From Pelagicoccus enzymogenes (lineage in GTDB: Bacteria; Verrucomicrobiota; Verrucomicrobiia; Opitutales; Opitutaceae): a DNA stretch of 64,000 bases. Every line of letters starts with the position of its first letter. The stretch's first letter is position 1. Under the pieces are notes generated by a model. That model did no database searches. It saw nothing but the letters and a program-made list of their open reading frames with translations, and had not been told where the DNA came from. Shown piece by piece: positions 23,172-31,913 of this stretch. A program made the position numbers and the translations under genes. The DNA lies in NCBI RefSeq assembly GCF_014803405.1, contig NZ_JACYFG010000051.1, positions 682,001 to 746,000 on the forward strand, given 5' to 3'.

Positions 23172-24770
23172 TTAGTTCCAGAGGTCGTCGAAGGGGGCGT
23201 TCCCTTTGCCGCTGGCCACGGGGGTCTGGGTTCGTTTAACGGAAAAGGAGTCGGGGCTTGTCTGGCTTTTGGAAGCTTTCGCGACCGTGTTCGCTTGTGG
23301 CGCGGCACTTGAACCTTGGGTGTCGCCGGACAAGTGCAGCAGTTCGTTGACGACTGTATCCAAGTTTCCTGACTGTTCTTGGAGGTGGCGGCAGGAGGAT
23401 ACGGTTTCGGTGGCGAAACGCTTATTCTCCTCGGTGCTGCTGGAGAGTTCGCTTATCGATGCGGTCATCTCCTGGATGGAGGCCGCTTGCTTGTCGGTTT
23501 CGTCTGCGATTTCGCGAATATGGGTGCTGACGGTTTTCATCATTCCGGAGACTTCGTCGAAGGACTCGCAGGTTTCTTTCACGATTTGGCTGCCGGCCTT
23601 TATGTTTTGGGCGGACTTCTCGATGAGCATGGAGCTGTTGTTGGCGGCGTCTGCGGAACGGATGGCGAGGTTGCGGACTTCGTCAGCCACGATGGCGAAG
23701 CCTGCTCCGGCCTCTCCAGCTCGAGCGGCTTCGACGGCGGCGTTGAGGGCGAGAAGGTTGGTTTGGAAGGCGATCTCGTTGATGGTCTGGATGATCTTCT
23801 GGGTTTCCGAACCGGATTCGGAGATTTGCTGCATGGACTTGTCGAGTTCGAGAATCGTGTCGCGTGTCCGCTCGAAGCGCCGGAAGCAATCGGTCGTAAT
23901 CTCGTCGGCGGCGCGGGAGTTGACGGCGGTGGTCTGCGTCATGTTCGCTTGGTTCATCATCGCCTCGGTGGTGGTGGAGAGCAGCATGGCTCCGTTCTCG
24001 CTGGATTGAGAGGACCTCTCGGCGGCGCCGACCAGTTCGTCGGCGGTGCTGGAGACGCGGTCCGCGCTGCCGGTCAGGGATTGCAGCAGGCGGGCGAGAA
24101 TGCTTTTCGTCTTGAGCGACGCGAAGCCGGAGAAGACGGCGATCACCAAGGCGAGGGCGACGTTGACGATACTGAAGAGGGAGATGTTGGAGGAGAGTTG
24201 CTCGAAGCTGTCTGTCGTGGTCTGTACCGAGTTGCGGTAGATCGCGGTGACGGCGGTTTCACCCCGCTTCACGGAAGCTCGCAGGTTTTCGTTGAGCTTG
24301 GGGATGTCCTTGTCCCAAAGTTCGACGGCCTCGAAGAACATGTCGTTCTTCAGCAGCTTGCGAATCTCTTGAGTCTTGTCCGCGTAGGCCTTGAAGGCGT
24401 TGCGGATTTCGTTGATGTGGGCGGCTACCGCAGGCGTGGAGGTTATCTTTTCCAGTTCGTTGATGGAGGCTTGGGCGTCCTTGGCGAGTTGGATGGCTTC
24501 GCTCTCCTTGGCCTTCTTTATCTCTTCGCTTTGCCCGAAAATGTAGCCGAGGTTGGCTATCTCGAACTTGAGGGAGGTCTGCTGGAGGTCGTTGAGCAGG
24601 TTTTGGCTGGGCACGCTCTCTCTTTGGAAGTCGTTGACGATTTCGCTGCCGGATCGCGTCGAGCGGAACATGTAGATCCCTTCGACGACGATTAGGGCTG
24701 CGAGAATTGCGAGGGCTCCGTTTATGAAGCGAAAGCAGTTCTTCAGGTTTAGGTTTTTCAGCGAAGTCAT
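23172..24770 (-). CDS. Methyl-accepting chemotaxis protein
   Basis: This 532-aa receptor has an N-terminal membrane helix (residues ~14-33), a ~165-residue helical periplasmic sensor with the look of a four-helix bundle, and a second membrane helix (~197-220). The cytoplasmic signalling coil has the conserved hairpin tip [20 protein letters not shown] followed by [15 protein letters not shown]. No classical HAMP is obvious. The C-terminus is an unstructured linker ending in APFDDLWN, comparable to the tail of the second receptor in this window (42122-44047). It is the last gene of a cluster with a PstS-like protein and a porin, suggesting that it senses the ligand those proteins handle. Confidence 0.93.
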   Translation of the reverse strand: MTSLKNLNLKNCFRFINGALAILAALIVVEGIYMFRSTRSGSEIVNDFQRESVPSQNLLNDLQQTSLKFEIANLGYIFGQSEEIKKAKESEAIQLAKDAQASINELEKITSTPAVAAHINEIRNAFKAYADKTQEIRKLLKNDMFFEAVELWDKDIPKLNENLRASVKRGETAVTAIYRNSVQTTTDSFEQLSSNISLFSIVNVALALVIAVFSGFASLKTKSILARLLQSLTGSADRVSSTADELVGAAERSSQSSENGAMLLSTTTEAMMNQANMTQTTAVNSRAADEITTDCFRRFERTRDTILELDKSMQQISESGSETQKIIQTINEIAFQTNLLALNAAVEAARAGEAGAGFAIVADEVRNLAIRSADAANNSSMLIEKSAQNIKAGSQIVKETCESFDEVSGMMKTVSTHIREIADETDKQAASIQEMTASISELSSSTEENKRFATETVSSCRHLQEQSGNLDTVVNELLHLSGDTQGSSAAPQANTVAKASKSQTSPDSFSVKRTQTPVASGKGNAPFDDLWN

Positions 24771-24812
24771 CTGACAGCTATGGGATTGAGCGTGGGAGGT
24801 TGGGAAGGTCCG

Positions 24813-25226
24813 TTAGTTTACCTTTTTGACTCCGGACAAGTCGGCGGAGTCGCTTACGAGTCCGATTGCTCCCTTGTTGACCTTGACGAAGGCGACGAGG
24901 GCTGCGGGATCGGAAAATTGCTTCGGCATAGTGCCGCGACCGCTGAAGGCGAGCCGCTGCCAATGGCTCTTGAAGCGCGAGTCGTTCATCTTGGTGAATT
25001 GTTCGAGGGCCCCGTTCGCGTCGGCGTCGTCCTTGAGCACGGCGATCACGACTTCGCTGCCGCCTTCCCAGAACTTTCGTTTACCGATCAGATAGGCTGT
25101 GAGGGTTTCGCTGTCTACCGCGTCCGTATTGTCTGGGTTTACGACTACGGCGGGAGCTGCCTGTAGCGCGCTGAAGGATACGGATGCGATGCAGGCCAGT
25201 ACGAAGCTTTTGATGAGCGCTTTCAT
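24813..25226 (-). CDS. PstS-like periplasmic substrate-binding protein (short)
   Basis: This 137-aa protein starts at ATG 25226 with signal peptide MKALIKSFVLACIASVSFSALQ (cleavage after ALQA). The mature ~115 residues match the short PstS-like family: DAVDSETLTAYLIGKRKFW, GSEVVIAVLKDDADANGALE, SHWQRLAFSGRGTMPKQF and NKGAIGLVSDS. Full PstS proteins are over twice as long, so this is a single-lobe type. It probably binds phosphate or another oxyanion for signalling rather than for an ABC importer, since no pstCAB genes are near. It lies between the porin and chemoreceptor genes. Confidence 0.75.
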   Translation of the reverse strand: MKALIKSFVLACIASVSFSALQAAPAVVVNPDNTDAVDSETLTAYLIGKRKFWEGGSEVVIAVLKDDADANGALEQFTKMNDSRFKSHWQRLAFSGRGTMPKQFSDPAALVAFVKVNKGAIGLVSDSADLSGVKKVN

Positions 25227-25258
25227 TGTGTGTTTCGGTTTAAGTTTCGTACTGCTTC

Positions 25259-26461
25259 CTAGAAGGTGAAGGTGCTCTTTGTGGCGATAAGGTTCCACTT
25301 GCTGTCGAGCGGACCGGGGTTTTGTCCCAGCTGGTTGAAGAGGCGGTTGGTCCCGTCCATCATGTGGAATTCCGCTTTGAGGGTCCAAAAATCGGTTGCG
25401 TTGTAGCGAAGGGAAAATTGGGTGTCCTTCTGATAGTCTACGGGATTAGAGGTGCGTTTCTCGTTGTTTACGAATTTGGCGTAAGTTAGACCTGCCTCGA
25501 ACTTGTCGAGGAAGCGGCGTGAGGCGCTGAGGTACCAGGAGTAGCCCTTGCTTTGGCTTTGCCTCCATTCTTCCGGTACTCCGGCGACCGTATTGCGGTC
25601 GGTGCTCTTGATCTTGATGGTGTTGTATTCGGAAACGAAGGTCCAATCGCCCAGAAAGTACTCGGCGGAGAAGCGTGATTGATTAGCGTTGGCGATGGTT
25701 TCGATGCGTAGAGGCAAGGGACCGAATTGCGGGTGCGGAATGGTTCCGCTCACGTCAAAGGTGAACTCGTCGTAGTAGGTGTAGGAACTCCCTAAGCGAA
25801 GGCCGGAGAGGGGAGTGTACCACCAGAGCTGCACGCCGGAGTTTGTGTTGGCGGAGATGTCGTCAAGGTTGGCTCCTTGGATGCCGCCGCGAGCGATCTC
25901 GCCCAAGGCATAGGCTGCGACGCCGCTCTCCTTGGCTAGGTCGATTTCGCCGTGGTAGGCAGTGTATTCGAAGGAATGGTTGCCCGCTTGGAAGTTTCCG
26001 TAGATGGATGCTCCGTCCACGGAGGCGCTGAAATCGCGATAGCGCGCGTCGTACATGCCAGCCGGGAGCAGAATGGTCGTGCGGGCGACGTCGATGTCTT
26101 GGATGTCGGTGTATATGCCCTCAGATCGCTTGACCCGCCCTACTCGCAAACCAAAGGCTGGGTTCACGTTGTAGTCCACGAAAAGGTAGTCGACGAGGGG
26201 ATCGAAGTTGCCGTAGGGACCGACTTCGAAAGCGAAAACTTGTCCGCGAACGATAGTGCGGTCAACTGGCGACCAAGTCGCGTTCAGGCCGATTTCGGCA
26301 AAGTCCCAGGTACCCTTATCCGTGTCGGCGAGGTAGTTGTTGGCTGAGGTTTCCATGTAGCCGTTGCTGAGGAAACCGCCGAAAGTGACTTCGTTGGCGA
26401 AGGAAGCATGAGTCGCCGCGAGCAGGCCCGTGGCTAATGTGATAATCTGATTTTTGGTCAT
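25259..26461 (-). CDS. Outer-membrane porin-like beta-barrel
   Basis: This 400-aa protein has signal peptide MTKNQIITLATGLLAATHAS and alternating amphipathic strands with many aromatic girdle residues (for example GVQLWWYTPLSGLRLGSSYT, SRFSAEYFLGDWTFVSEYN). It ends in Phe (STFTF), the hallmark of outer-membrane barrels. GLRVGRVKRSEGIYTDIQD resembles phosphate-selective or general porin families. It is the first gene of the porin / PstS-like / chemoreceptor cluster and has an upstream region with hairpins. Confidence 0.8.
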   Translation of the reverse strand: MTKNQIITLATGLLAATHASFANEVTFGGFLSNGYMETSANNYLADTDKGTWDFAEIGLNATWSPVDRTIVRGQVFAFEVGPYGNFDPLVDYLFVDYNVNPAFGLRVGRVKRSEGIYTDIQDIDVARTTILLPAGMYDARYRDFSASVDGASIYGNFQAGNHSFEYTAYHGEIDLAKESGVAAYALGEIARGGIQGANLDDISANTNSGVQLWWYTPLSGLRLGSSYTYYDEFTFDVSGTIPHPQFGPLPLRIETIANANQSRFSAEYFLGDWTFVSEYNTIKIKSTDRNTVAGVPEEWRQSQSKGYSWYLSASRRFLDKFEAGLTYAKFVNNEKRTSNPVDYQKDTQFSLRYNATDFWTLKAEFHMMDGTNRLFNQLGQNPGPLDSKWNLIATKSTFTF

Positions 26462-26769
26462 GTCTGGTCCGAGTTTTTGCTTCGAGGATGCGCCCTGCAG
26501 TGGACTTGGTTTACCAAGTTGCGGTAGAGTCGCACATCAGCGCTGCTTATCGGACCGTTTGCGTAGGAGTGAGCGCATTTATTCATCCGCTCGTGGAGAA
26601 ATCACTCCTTTGAAACGTTTTTAATGAGGGCTGAGGAGAGCTCCTATCGAAGAAATTGGGGAGTTCTCCTCAGTGAACTACTTAGGCTTGTTTACGCTCG
26701 CAACAACCGCTTGGGCTGCGGGCTGGCAATCGCTTGCTGGAGCTTCCTGTGCCCTTGAGGGACGTGGAA
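26462..26769. other. Intergenic region upstream of the porin cluster
   Basis: This 308-bp region holds no credible gene. It contains two hairpin-forming segments. One, at ~26565-26610, has GGAGTGAGCG and a matching CGCTC...TCACTCC and looks like a decayed REP. The other is a 14-bp inverted repeat at 26631-26673. The porin promoter must lie here, but no -35/-10 pair stands out. Confidence 0.45.
26631..26673. repeat. 14-bp inverted repeat
   Basis: CTGAGGAGAGCTCC pairs with GGAGTTCTCCTCAG (one G-T wobble) around a 15-nt loop. There is no T-run on the minus strand. It could end the MFS transcript or form an upstream regulatory hairpin for the porin gene. Confidence 0.55.
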
Positions 26770-28089
26770 TTACGCTTCCGTTTTGACCGGCTGGGGCAAG
26801 CGTAGGCAAAGCGCGACGGCTAGGGCTACGATGCCGGCTCCGATCAGGTAGACCACGTCCGATCCGTACCACCAGAAGACCAGGCTCGCGGAAATAGGGC
26901 CGACGGCTCGTCCGAGGGAGCCGATGGAGCGAAAGACGCCAAGGGCGGCTCCTTGCTCTTCGGGCTTGGCGTAAAGCGATACGAGGGAAGTGAGGGTGGG
27001 GATGCTCAGGCCGGATCCGATTGCCATGAAGGTGAGGCCGAGATAGAGGGAGCCCTGCGTCTCTGCTTGGGAAAGGAGGGCTAGGCCGATGGCGACTAGG
27101 CTCAATCCGCCGAGGGCGGTTGGCTTTTCGCCGATTTTGGGGGCGAGGCGGCGTACGATGCCGCCTTGGACCACGATGAGGATGAAGCCGATGAAGACCA
27201 TCATGAGGGTGATGTCGACCGGCGTGTAGCCGAAGCGTTGCACTCCTAGGAAGGAGAGAGTGAACTCCATGCCGCTGAAGGCGAATATGTATACCAGGTA
27301 AGCGATGTTGGTACGGAGAACCGCTTGCGACTGCGGCTGGAAAACGCGCTTGAGCGGGTTACGTGACAGCTTGCTTTGGCCTCGCTTTTCGGGAGGGAGC
27401 GATTCGGCGAAGCGAGCTCGTATCCAAAGAATGTTTACAAGCGAGAGGCCGCAGGCGACCAAGGCAACGGTTGAGAAGGGATTGATGCCGACCGCGCCGA
27501 GGTCCGGATTCCAATCCAGTGGATTGAGCATGGCGCAGGTGCCGCCGATGGCGGGACCGACCACGAAGCCGAGACCGAAGGCGGCGCCCACCATGCCCAT
27601 GCCTTTGGAGCGGTTTTCCTTGGTGGTGACGTCGGCCACCGCTGCGGTGGCGACAGATAGATTGCCTGCCATGGCTCCTCCGATTAGGCGAGCGACGATG
27701 AGCAGGGCGAAGTTGCCCGCGAAGAGCCACACGAAGTAACTGAGGAAGGTTCCGGTGGTGGTGATGAGCAGGACCTTGCGGCGCCCTACGCGGTCGGAGA
27801 AGGCTCCCCAGATGGGAGCGAAGACGAATTGCAGAGCGGCGTAGAGGGAACCGAGCACGCCTCCGAAGAGGACTGGCGTGAAGCGTTCGGAACCGTCGGT
27901 TACGTGAGCGAGTTGCTCGAGAATCCAGGCAAGCAGTCCGTGTTGGCCGTCGAGCTCGAGATAGTAGTCGAGCATCGACGGGAAAAGGGGGAAGATCACG
28001 CTGAAGCCGACCAAATCGATGAAAATCGTCAGGAAAATGACTCCGAGCGAGAGGCTCTTGGCTGAAGGCTGTGGATTGGATGGGCTCAA
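26770..28089 (-). CDS. MFS efflux transporter, Tet/TCR-like
   Basis: This 439-aa protein has twelve predicted membrane helices. The loop between helices 2 and 3 (FVFAPIWGAFSDRVGRRKVL) carries the MFS A motif, and VVGPAIGG is the motif C typical of proton-driven exporters. The overall pattern is closest to tetracycline-type efflux pumps, though the true substrate is unknown. The start is probably the TTG at 28089, because an in-frame stop occurs 9 bp upstream and no ATG precedes the first helix. No tetR-like repressor is adjacent. Confidence 0.83.
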   Translation of the reverse strand: MSPSNPQPSAKSLSLGVIFLTIFIDLVGFSVIFPLFPSMLDYYLELDGQHGLLAWILEQLAHVTDGSERFTPVLFGGVLGSLYAALQFVFAPIWGAFSDRVGRRKVLLITTTGTFLSYFVWLFAGNFALLIVARLIGGAMAGNLSVATAAVADVTTKENRSKGMGMVGAAFGLGFVVGPAIGGTCAMLNPLDWNPDLGAVGINPFSTVALVACGLSLVNILWIRARFAESLPPEKRGQSKLSRNPLKRVFQPQSQAVLRTNIAYLVYIFAFSGMEFTLSFLGVQRFGYTPVDITLMMVFIGFILIVVQGGIVRRLAPKIGEKPTALGGLSLVAIGLALLSQAETQGSLYLGLTFMAIGSGLSIPTLTSLVSLYAKPEEQGAALGVFRSIGSLGRAVGPISASLVFWWYGSDVVYLIGAGIVALAVALCLRLPQPVKTEA

Positions 28090-28294
28090 GGGCGACGTTT
28101 ATTAGGGGGTGAGATTGGGCAGGCAAGCGCAAAGGCGGGGCGCTCCTCGGTGGCTTTTTCGACGGAAAGGTCGAATTGCCCTCGCGGCAAAAAAGCTGCA
28201 GCCAAAGCGAGGCCTACAGAGTATATCTTGCGGGGCTTGGACTATTCCGGCCAGCCGCCCTGTTCGTCTTGCTATTCAAAAACACTGCTACTCT

Positions 28295-29158
28295 ATGAAC
28301 CCTATCAGCTGCCTACTGAAACGCGCCGTTCTCCTCGGCGCCTCGATCGCTCTCGCCGCCAATGTCTCGGCGCAATTGAAAACGCCAGCTGCCAGCCCGC
28401 ATGCGGTGCTGGAGCAAACGGTCGGCCTGACCGAAGTCGCGGTCGACTACTCCCGACCCAGCGTGAAAGGACGGGAGATCTTCGGAGGCCTCGTACCCTA
28501 CGGTAAGGTTTGGAGGACCGGAGCCAACCAACCGAGCAAGATCAGCTTCAGCGACGACGTGGTTTTGGGCGGGGAAAAGGTTCCAGCCGGACAATATGCC
28601 TTCTACACCATTCCCGGAAAGACGGAGTGGACCGTTATCATTTACAAGAGCACCGATCTTTGGGGCTCCATGGGTTACGATCCGAAGAACGATTTGGTTC
28701 GCTTCACGGTCAAGCCCACCAAGTTGGCCCAGCCGGTGGAGTCCATGACGTTCTCGATCGATGGACTGCGCAACGACGGCGCCTTGCTGCAGCTCGATTG
28801 GGATCGCACGCGTATCGCTATCCCCATGGAAGTTCCGACCGCTGAAAAAGTGATGGCCCAGATCGAGGAGCTCCGCGGTACGCCTGCCTTCGAAAAGCCA
28901 AACGTGCTCTTCAGCGCCGGAACCTATTATCACGAGTCTGGCAAGGATCTTGAAACCGCACTCGAGTGGGTAAGCAAAGCCTGCGAGTTGAGCGATCGTC
29001 CCGCATACTGGATGTTCGCTCGCAAGGCCCGCATCGAAGTGGAGCTTGGCAAGACCGCTGCAGCGAAGGTTTCCGCTGAGAAAACGCTCGAGTTGGCGAC
29101 CGCCGGCGGAAACGCGGACTACCAGAAAATCGCCAGAGACATTCTCGCCAAGCTCTAG
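28295..29158 (+). CDS. Secreted DUF2911 protein
   Basis: This 287-aa protein starts at ATG 28295 (MNPISCLLKRAVLLGASIAL, signal peptide ending VSAQ). The mature N-terminal domain has the DUF2911 landmarks: VDYSRPSVKGREIFGGLVPY, VWRTGANQPSKISFSDDV and KVPAGQYAFYTIPG. A C-terminal helical stretch (about residues 190-287) looks like a degenerate TPR pair. The function of DUF2911 is not known to me; it is common in Bacteroidota and Verrucomicrobiota. The in-frame extension upstream lacks a leader and is rejected. A terminator follows at 29172. Confidence 0.85.
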   Translation: MNPISCLLKRAVLLGASIALAANVSAQLKTPAASPHAVLEQTVGLTEVAVDYSRPSVKGREIFGGLVPYGKVWRTGANQPSKISFSDDVVLGGEKVPAGQYAFYTIPGKTEWTVIIYKSTDLWGSMGYDPKNDLVRFTVKPTKLAQPVESMTFSIDGLRNDGALLQLDWDRTRIAIPMEVPTAEKVMAQIEELRGTPAFEKPNVLFSAGTYYHESGKDLETALEWVSKACELSDRPAYWMFARKARIEVELGKTAAAKVSAEKTLELATAGGNADYQKIARDILAKL

Positions 29159-29171
29159 GCCCAACGTTTCT

Positions 29172-29205
29172 AATCCGCCGCGCTCCTTGCGGCGGATTTC
29201 TCCTT
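29172..29205 (+). terminator. Terminator after the DUF2911 gene
   Basis: AATCCGCCGC and GCGGCGGATT form a perfect 10-bp stem with a 7-nt loop, followed by a pyrimidine run TCTCCTTT. It separates the DUF2911 gene from the PIG-L/bsh operon. Confidence 0.75.
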
Positions 29206-29236
29206 TCGCGTATCCCGATCCGCCAACGTCACTCTT

Positions 29237-31753
29237 ATGTCTCTTGAACTTTTTCGAAACGTGAGCTGCTGCCTGCTCTCGATCGCTTCGTCGGCCAGCT
29301 TGTTGCAAGCTCAAGCGATCGATGCTCCAGAACCACAGACGGGATCCGAGATCCTTTGGTCGCTCCAAAAGTTGGATACGCTCGGAAGGGCGCTTTACGT
29401 TGCCGCCCATCCGGACGACGAGAATACCAGCTTGATCTCCTACCTGTCGTTGGGGCGAAAGTACGATACGGCTTACCTCTCCCTCACGCGTGGCGACGGT
29501 GGACAAAACTTGATCGGCCCCGAGTTGCGTGACCAGTTGGGAGTGATCCGCACTCAGGAGTTGCTGGAAGCCCGCAAGGTCGATGGCGGTCAGCAGTTTT
29601 TTAGTCGAGCGAGGGATTTCGGCTTTTCCAAGCATCCGGATGAAACCTTCCGCATCTGGGATCGAGAAGGCGTCTTGGCGGATACAGTATGGGTGATTCG
29701 AAACTTTCAACCGGATGTCCTCATCACGCGCTTCAGTCCGGTTCCCGGCACCACGCATGGGCACCACACCGCATCGACTATTCTGGCCCTGGAAGCTTTT
29801 GAAGCGGCCGCGGACCCAGAGAGGTTCCCCGAGCAGCTAGACTTTGTGAATACATGGCAGGCGAAGCGAGTCGTTTGGAACACCAGCAGCTGGTTCTTCC
29901 GCAATAACAACGTAACCTTCGACGAGGAAAAGTACTCGCGCCTCGACGTGGGGGGATTCGAACCCTTGCTGGGGCGGTCCTACAACGAGATCGCTTCCGT
30001 GAGCCGCAGCATGCACCTGAGCCAAGGCTTTGGAACCAGTATCGATCGGGGATCGCGTATCGAGTACTTCGAGCACTTAGCGGGAGCCCCCGTGGAGGGG
30101 GATATATTCAGTGGCGTCGACACCACTTGGGATCGTGTTGAAGGTTCGGATACGGTACAACTGAAAGTCAAAGAGGTGATCGCCAGTTTCGACGTCACCA
30201 ATCCTGCGAAGTCGGTACCCGCTCTATTGGAACTGCGAGACGCGATCGGCTCGCTTCCGGAAACGAATTGGGCGTTGCGTAAGCGAGCGGAGTTGGATCG
30301 CATTGTTTTGTCTTGCATGGGGCTCGATTTGAGAGCCTTGAGCTCTGACCACTACGTTCAAAACGGGGATGTCATGCGCATCTCCATTGAACTCATCAAT
30401 CGTTCGCAAGTGGCCGCGCGACTAGCGGGAGTGGCGGTTCCTTTTGTCGATTTGGTCGAGCAGCCGAATCTGGAACTCCGCTTCAACGAGCGTATCAACC
30501 ACAACCTTACGGCTTCGATTTCCGAAGATACTCCGCTTCCGCAACCTTACTGGCTGGAAAAGGAAGGGAGCTTGGGGATGTTTGACGTGGAAGATCAGCT
30601 TCTGATTGGGAAAGCTGAAAACGATCCGGCGTTTTACGCAGAAGTGGCGATCGAAGTGATGGGGCGATCGATCCTAGTGGGGCTACCTATCGAGTACCGT
30701 GATGTGGATCCAGCCAAGGGGGAAACGATTCGCCCCGTGCGGAACCTGCCAGCTGCAGCGGTGGAGTTCGCGAATCCTGTCAGTCTCTTTCCGAACTATA
30801 TCAGTCGCCAGGTTGACGTTTCCGTATCGGCCTTGTTGGACGACGTTTCAGGGCAGCTCTCCCTCGAGCTTCCGCGAGGTTGGAAGGTTGAGCCCGAGTA
30901 CTACGAGGTTGAAACGATCCGCAGCGGCGGTTCGCGGAACTACTCTTTTACTGTGACCCCTCGTCCGGCGGCTGAGCAGGTGAGCATTGCTGCCCGCTTG
31001 TCGACGATGTCAGGCGAGTTCAAGCAGTCGGTCGCCCAGATCGAATACGAGCACATTCGAGAGCAAACCGTATTTGCCCGTGCGGAAACGCGGGCGGTAA
31101 GCTTGGAGGTTGCCCGATTGGGACAACGGGTCGGATACCTTCCCGGAGCAGGGGATGTGGTCCCTGCTAGCATCCGGGAAATTGGCTACGAGGTGGTCGA
31201 GCTTTCCGCTGAGAGCTTCGACCCGAACGTTCTGGCTTCGCTTGATACGGTGGTCGTTGGTATCCGAGCTTACAATACGATCGATAACATCGAAGCGATC
31301 ATGGAAGATCTGTTTCGCTTCACCGAAAAGGGCGGTACTGTCGTGGTGCAATACAATACCAACCGCGCTCTGAAGACTCACAAGTTCGCTCCCTATTCAT
31401 TAAACATCTCGCGGGATCGCGTCACCGACGAGACTGCTGACGTGCGCGTGATCGCTCCCGAGCACCCGGTCATGAACGTGCCGAACCAGATTTCGGCGGA
31501 AGACTTCGAACATTGGACCCAGGAAAGAGGGCTTTATTTTCCGAACTCTTGGGACAGGGCCTTTCAGCCTATCTTTTCGATCAATGATCCCGGAGAAACC
31601 CCCAGCGAAGGAAGCTTGCTTGTCGCCCCGTATGGCGAAGGGTATTTCGTTTACACGGGCATCTCTTGGTTTCGTCAATTGCCAGCTGGCGTTCCGGGCG
31701 CCTATCGAATTTTCGCGAACATACTATCCCTTGGACATGATCCAGAGAGCTGA
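29237..31753 (+). CDS. Large secreted PIG-L-type (GlcNAc deacetylase-like) protein
   Basis: This 838-aa protein starts at ATG 29237 with a signal peptide ending about SLLQAQA. Residues ~50-270 form a LmbE/PIG-L domain: the zinc motif AHPDDENTSLISY, LTRGDGGQNLIG, and THGHHTAS for the distal histidine. The rest (~300-838) is beta-rich, probably Ig-like or NPCBM-like, with a ThuA/GATase-like stretch (VVVGIRAYNTIDNI ... FTEKGGTVVVQYNT) near the end. PIG-L enzymes remove acetyl groups from GlcNAc conjugates or hydrolyse thiol conjugates. It begins an operon containing bshB and bshA, so it may act on sugar-thiol conjugates or acetylated glycosides outside the cytoplasm; that is inference. Confidence 0.82.
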   Translation: MSLELFRNVSCCLLSIASSASLLQAQAIDAPEPQTGSEILWSLQKLDTLGRALYVAAHPDDENTSLISYLSLGRKYDTAYLSLTRGDGGQNLIGPELRDQLGVIRTQELLEARKVDGGQQFFSRARDFGFSKHPDETFRIWDREGVLADTVWVIRNFQPDVLITRFSPVPGTTHGHHTASTILALEAFEAAADPERFPEQLDFVNTWQAKRVVWNTSSWFFRNNNVTFDEEKYSRLDVGGFEPLLGRSYNEIASVSRSMHLSQGFGTSIDRGSRIEYFEHLAGAPVEGDIFSGVDTTWDRVEGSDTVQLKVKEVIASFDVTNPAKSVPALLELRDAIGSLPETNWALRKRAELDRIVLSCMGLDLRALSSDHYVQNGDVMRISIELINRSQVAARLAGVAVPFVDLVEQPNLELRFNERINHNLTASISEDTPLPQPYWLEKEGSLGMFDVEDQLLIGKAENDPAFYAEVAIEVMGRSILVGLPIEYRDVDPAKGETIRPVRNLPAAAVEFANPVSLFPNYISRQVDVSVSALLDDVSGQLSLELPRGWKVEPEYYEVETIRSGGSRNYSFTVTPRPAAEQVSIAARLSTMSGEFKQSVAQIEYEHIREQTVFARAETRAVSLEVARLGQRVGYLPGAGDVVPASIREIGYEVVELSAESFDPNVLASLDTVVVGIRAYNTIDNIEAIMEDLFRFTEKGGTVVVQYNTNRALKTHKFAPYSLNISRDRVTDETADVRVIAPEHPVMNVPNQISAEDFEHWTQERGLYFPNSWDRAFQPIFSINDPGETPSEGSLLVAPYGEGYFVYTGISWFRQLPAGVPGAYRIFANILSLGHDPES

Positions 31754-31775
31754 GGCCGAAAGTTAAGTCATCGTA

Positions 31776-31913
31776 ATGGATACCAACAAAGAAGATCAGG
31801 GCGCTGAGAAAGTGCCCGTATTCGGTAGCTGGAGACGAACCTACTGGTTCGTAGCTCTCTTTTTCGTAGTGGAAGTGGTCGCTTTCTACGTGTTTACCCA
31901 GCATTACTCGTGA
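31776..31913 (+). CDS. 45-aa single-span membrane protein coupled to the symporter
   Basis: ATG at 31776, stop TGA at 31911-31913. The product is a polar N-terminus (MDTNKEDQGAEKVPVFGSWR) then one hydrophobic helix (YWFVALFFVVEVVAFYVF) and TQHYS. Its stop overlaps the GTG start of the symporter gene (GTGA), so translation is coupled. It begins 22 bp after the PIG-L gene. Small single-helix partners encoded just before sodium:solute symporters occur in other bacteria; I infer an accessory subunit. Too short for routine gene callers. Confidence 0.75.
   Translation: MDTNKEDQGAEKVPVFGSWRRTYWFVALFFVVEVVAFYVFTQHYS

Noticed and set aside
26678-26872. Minus-strand frame of ~64 codons overlapping the end of the MFS gene
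   Set aside because: Basic, low-complexity product with no start signal, overlapping a clear gene.
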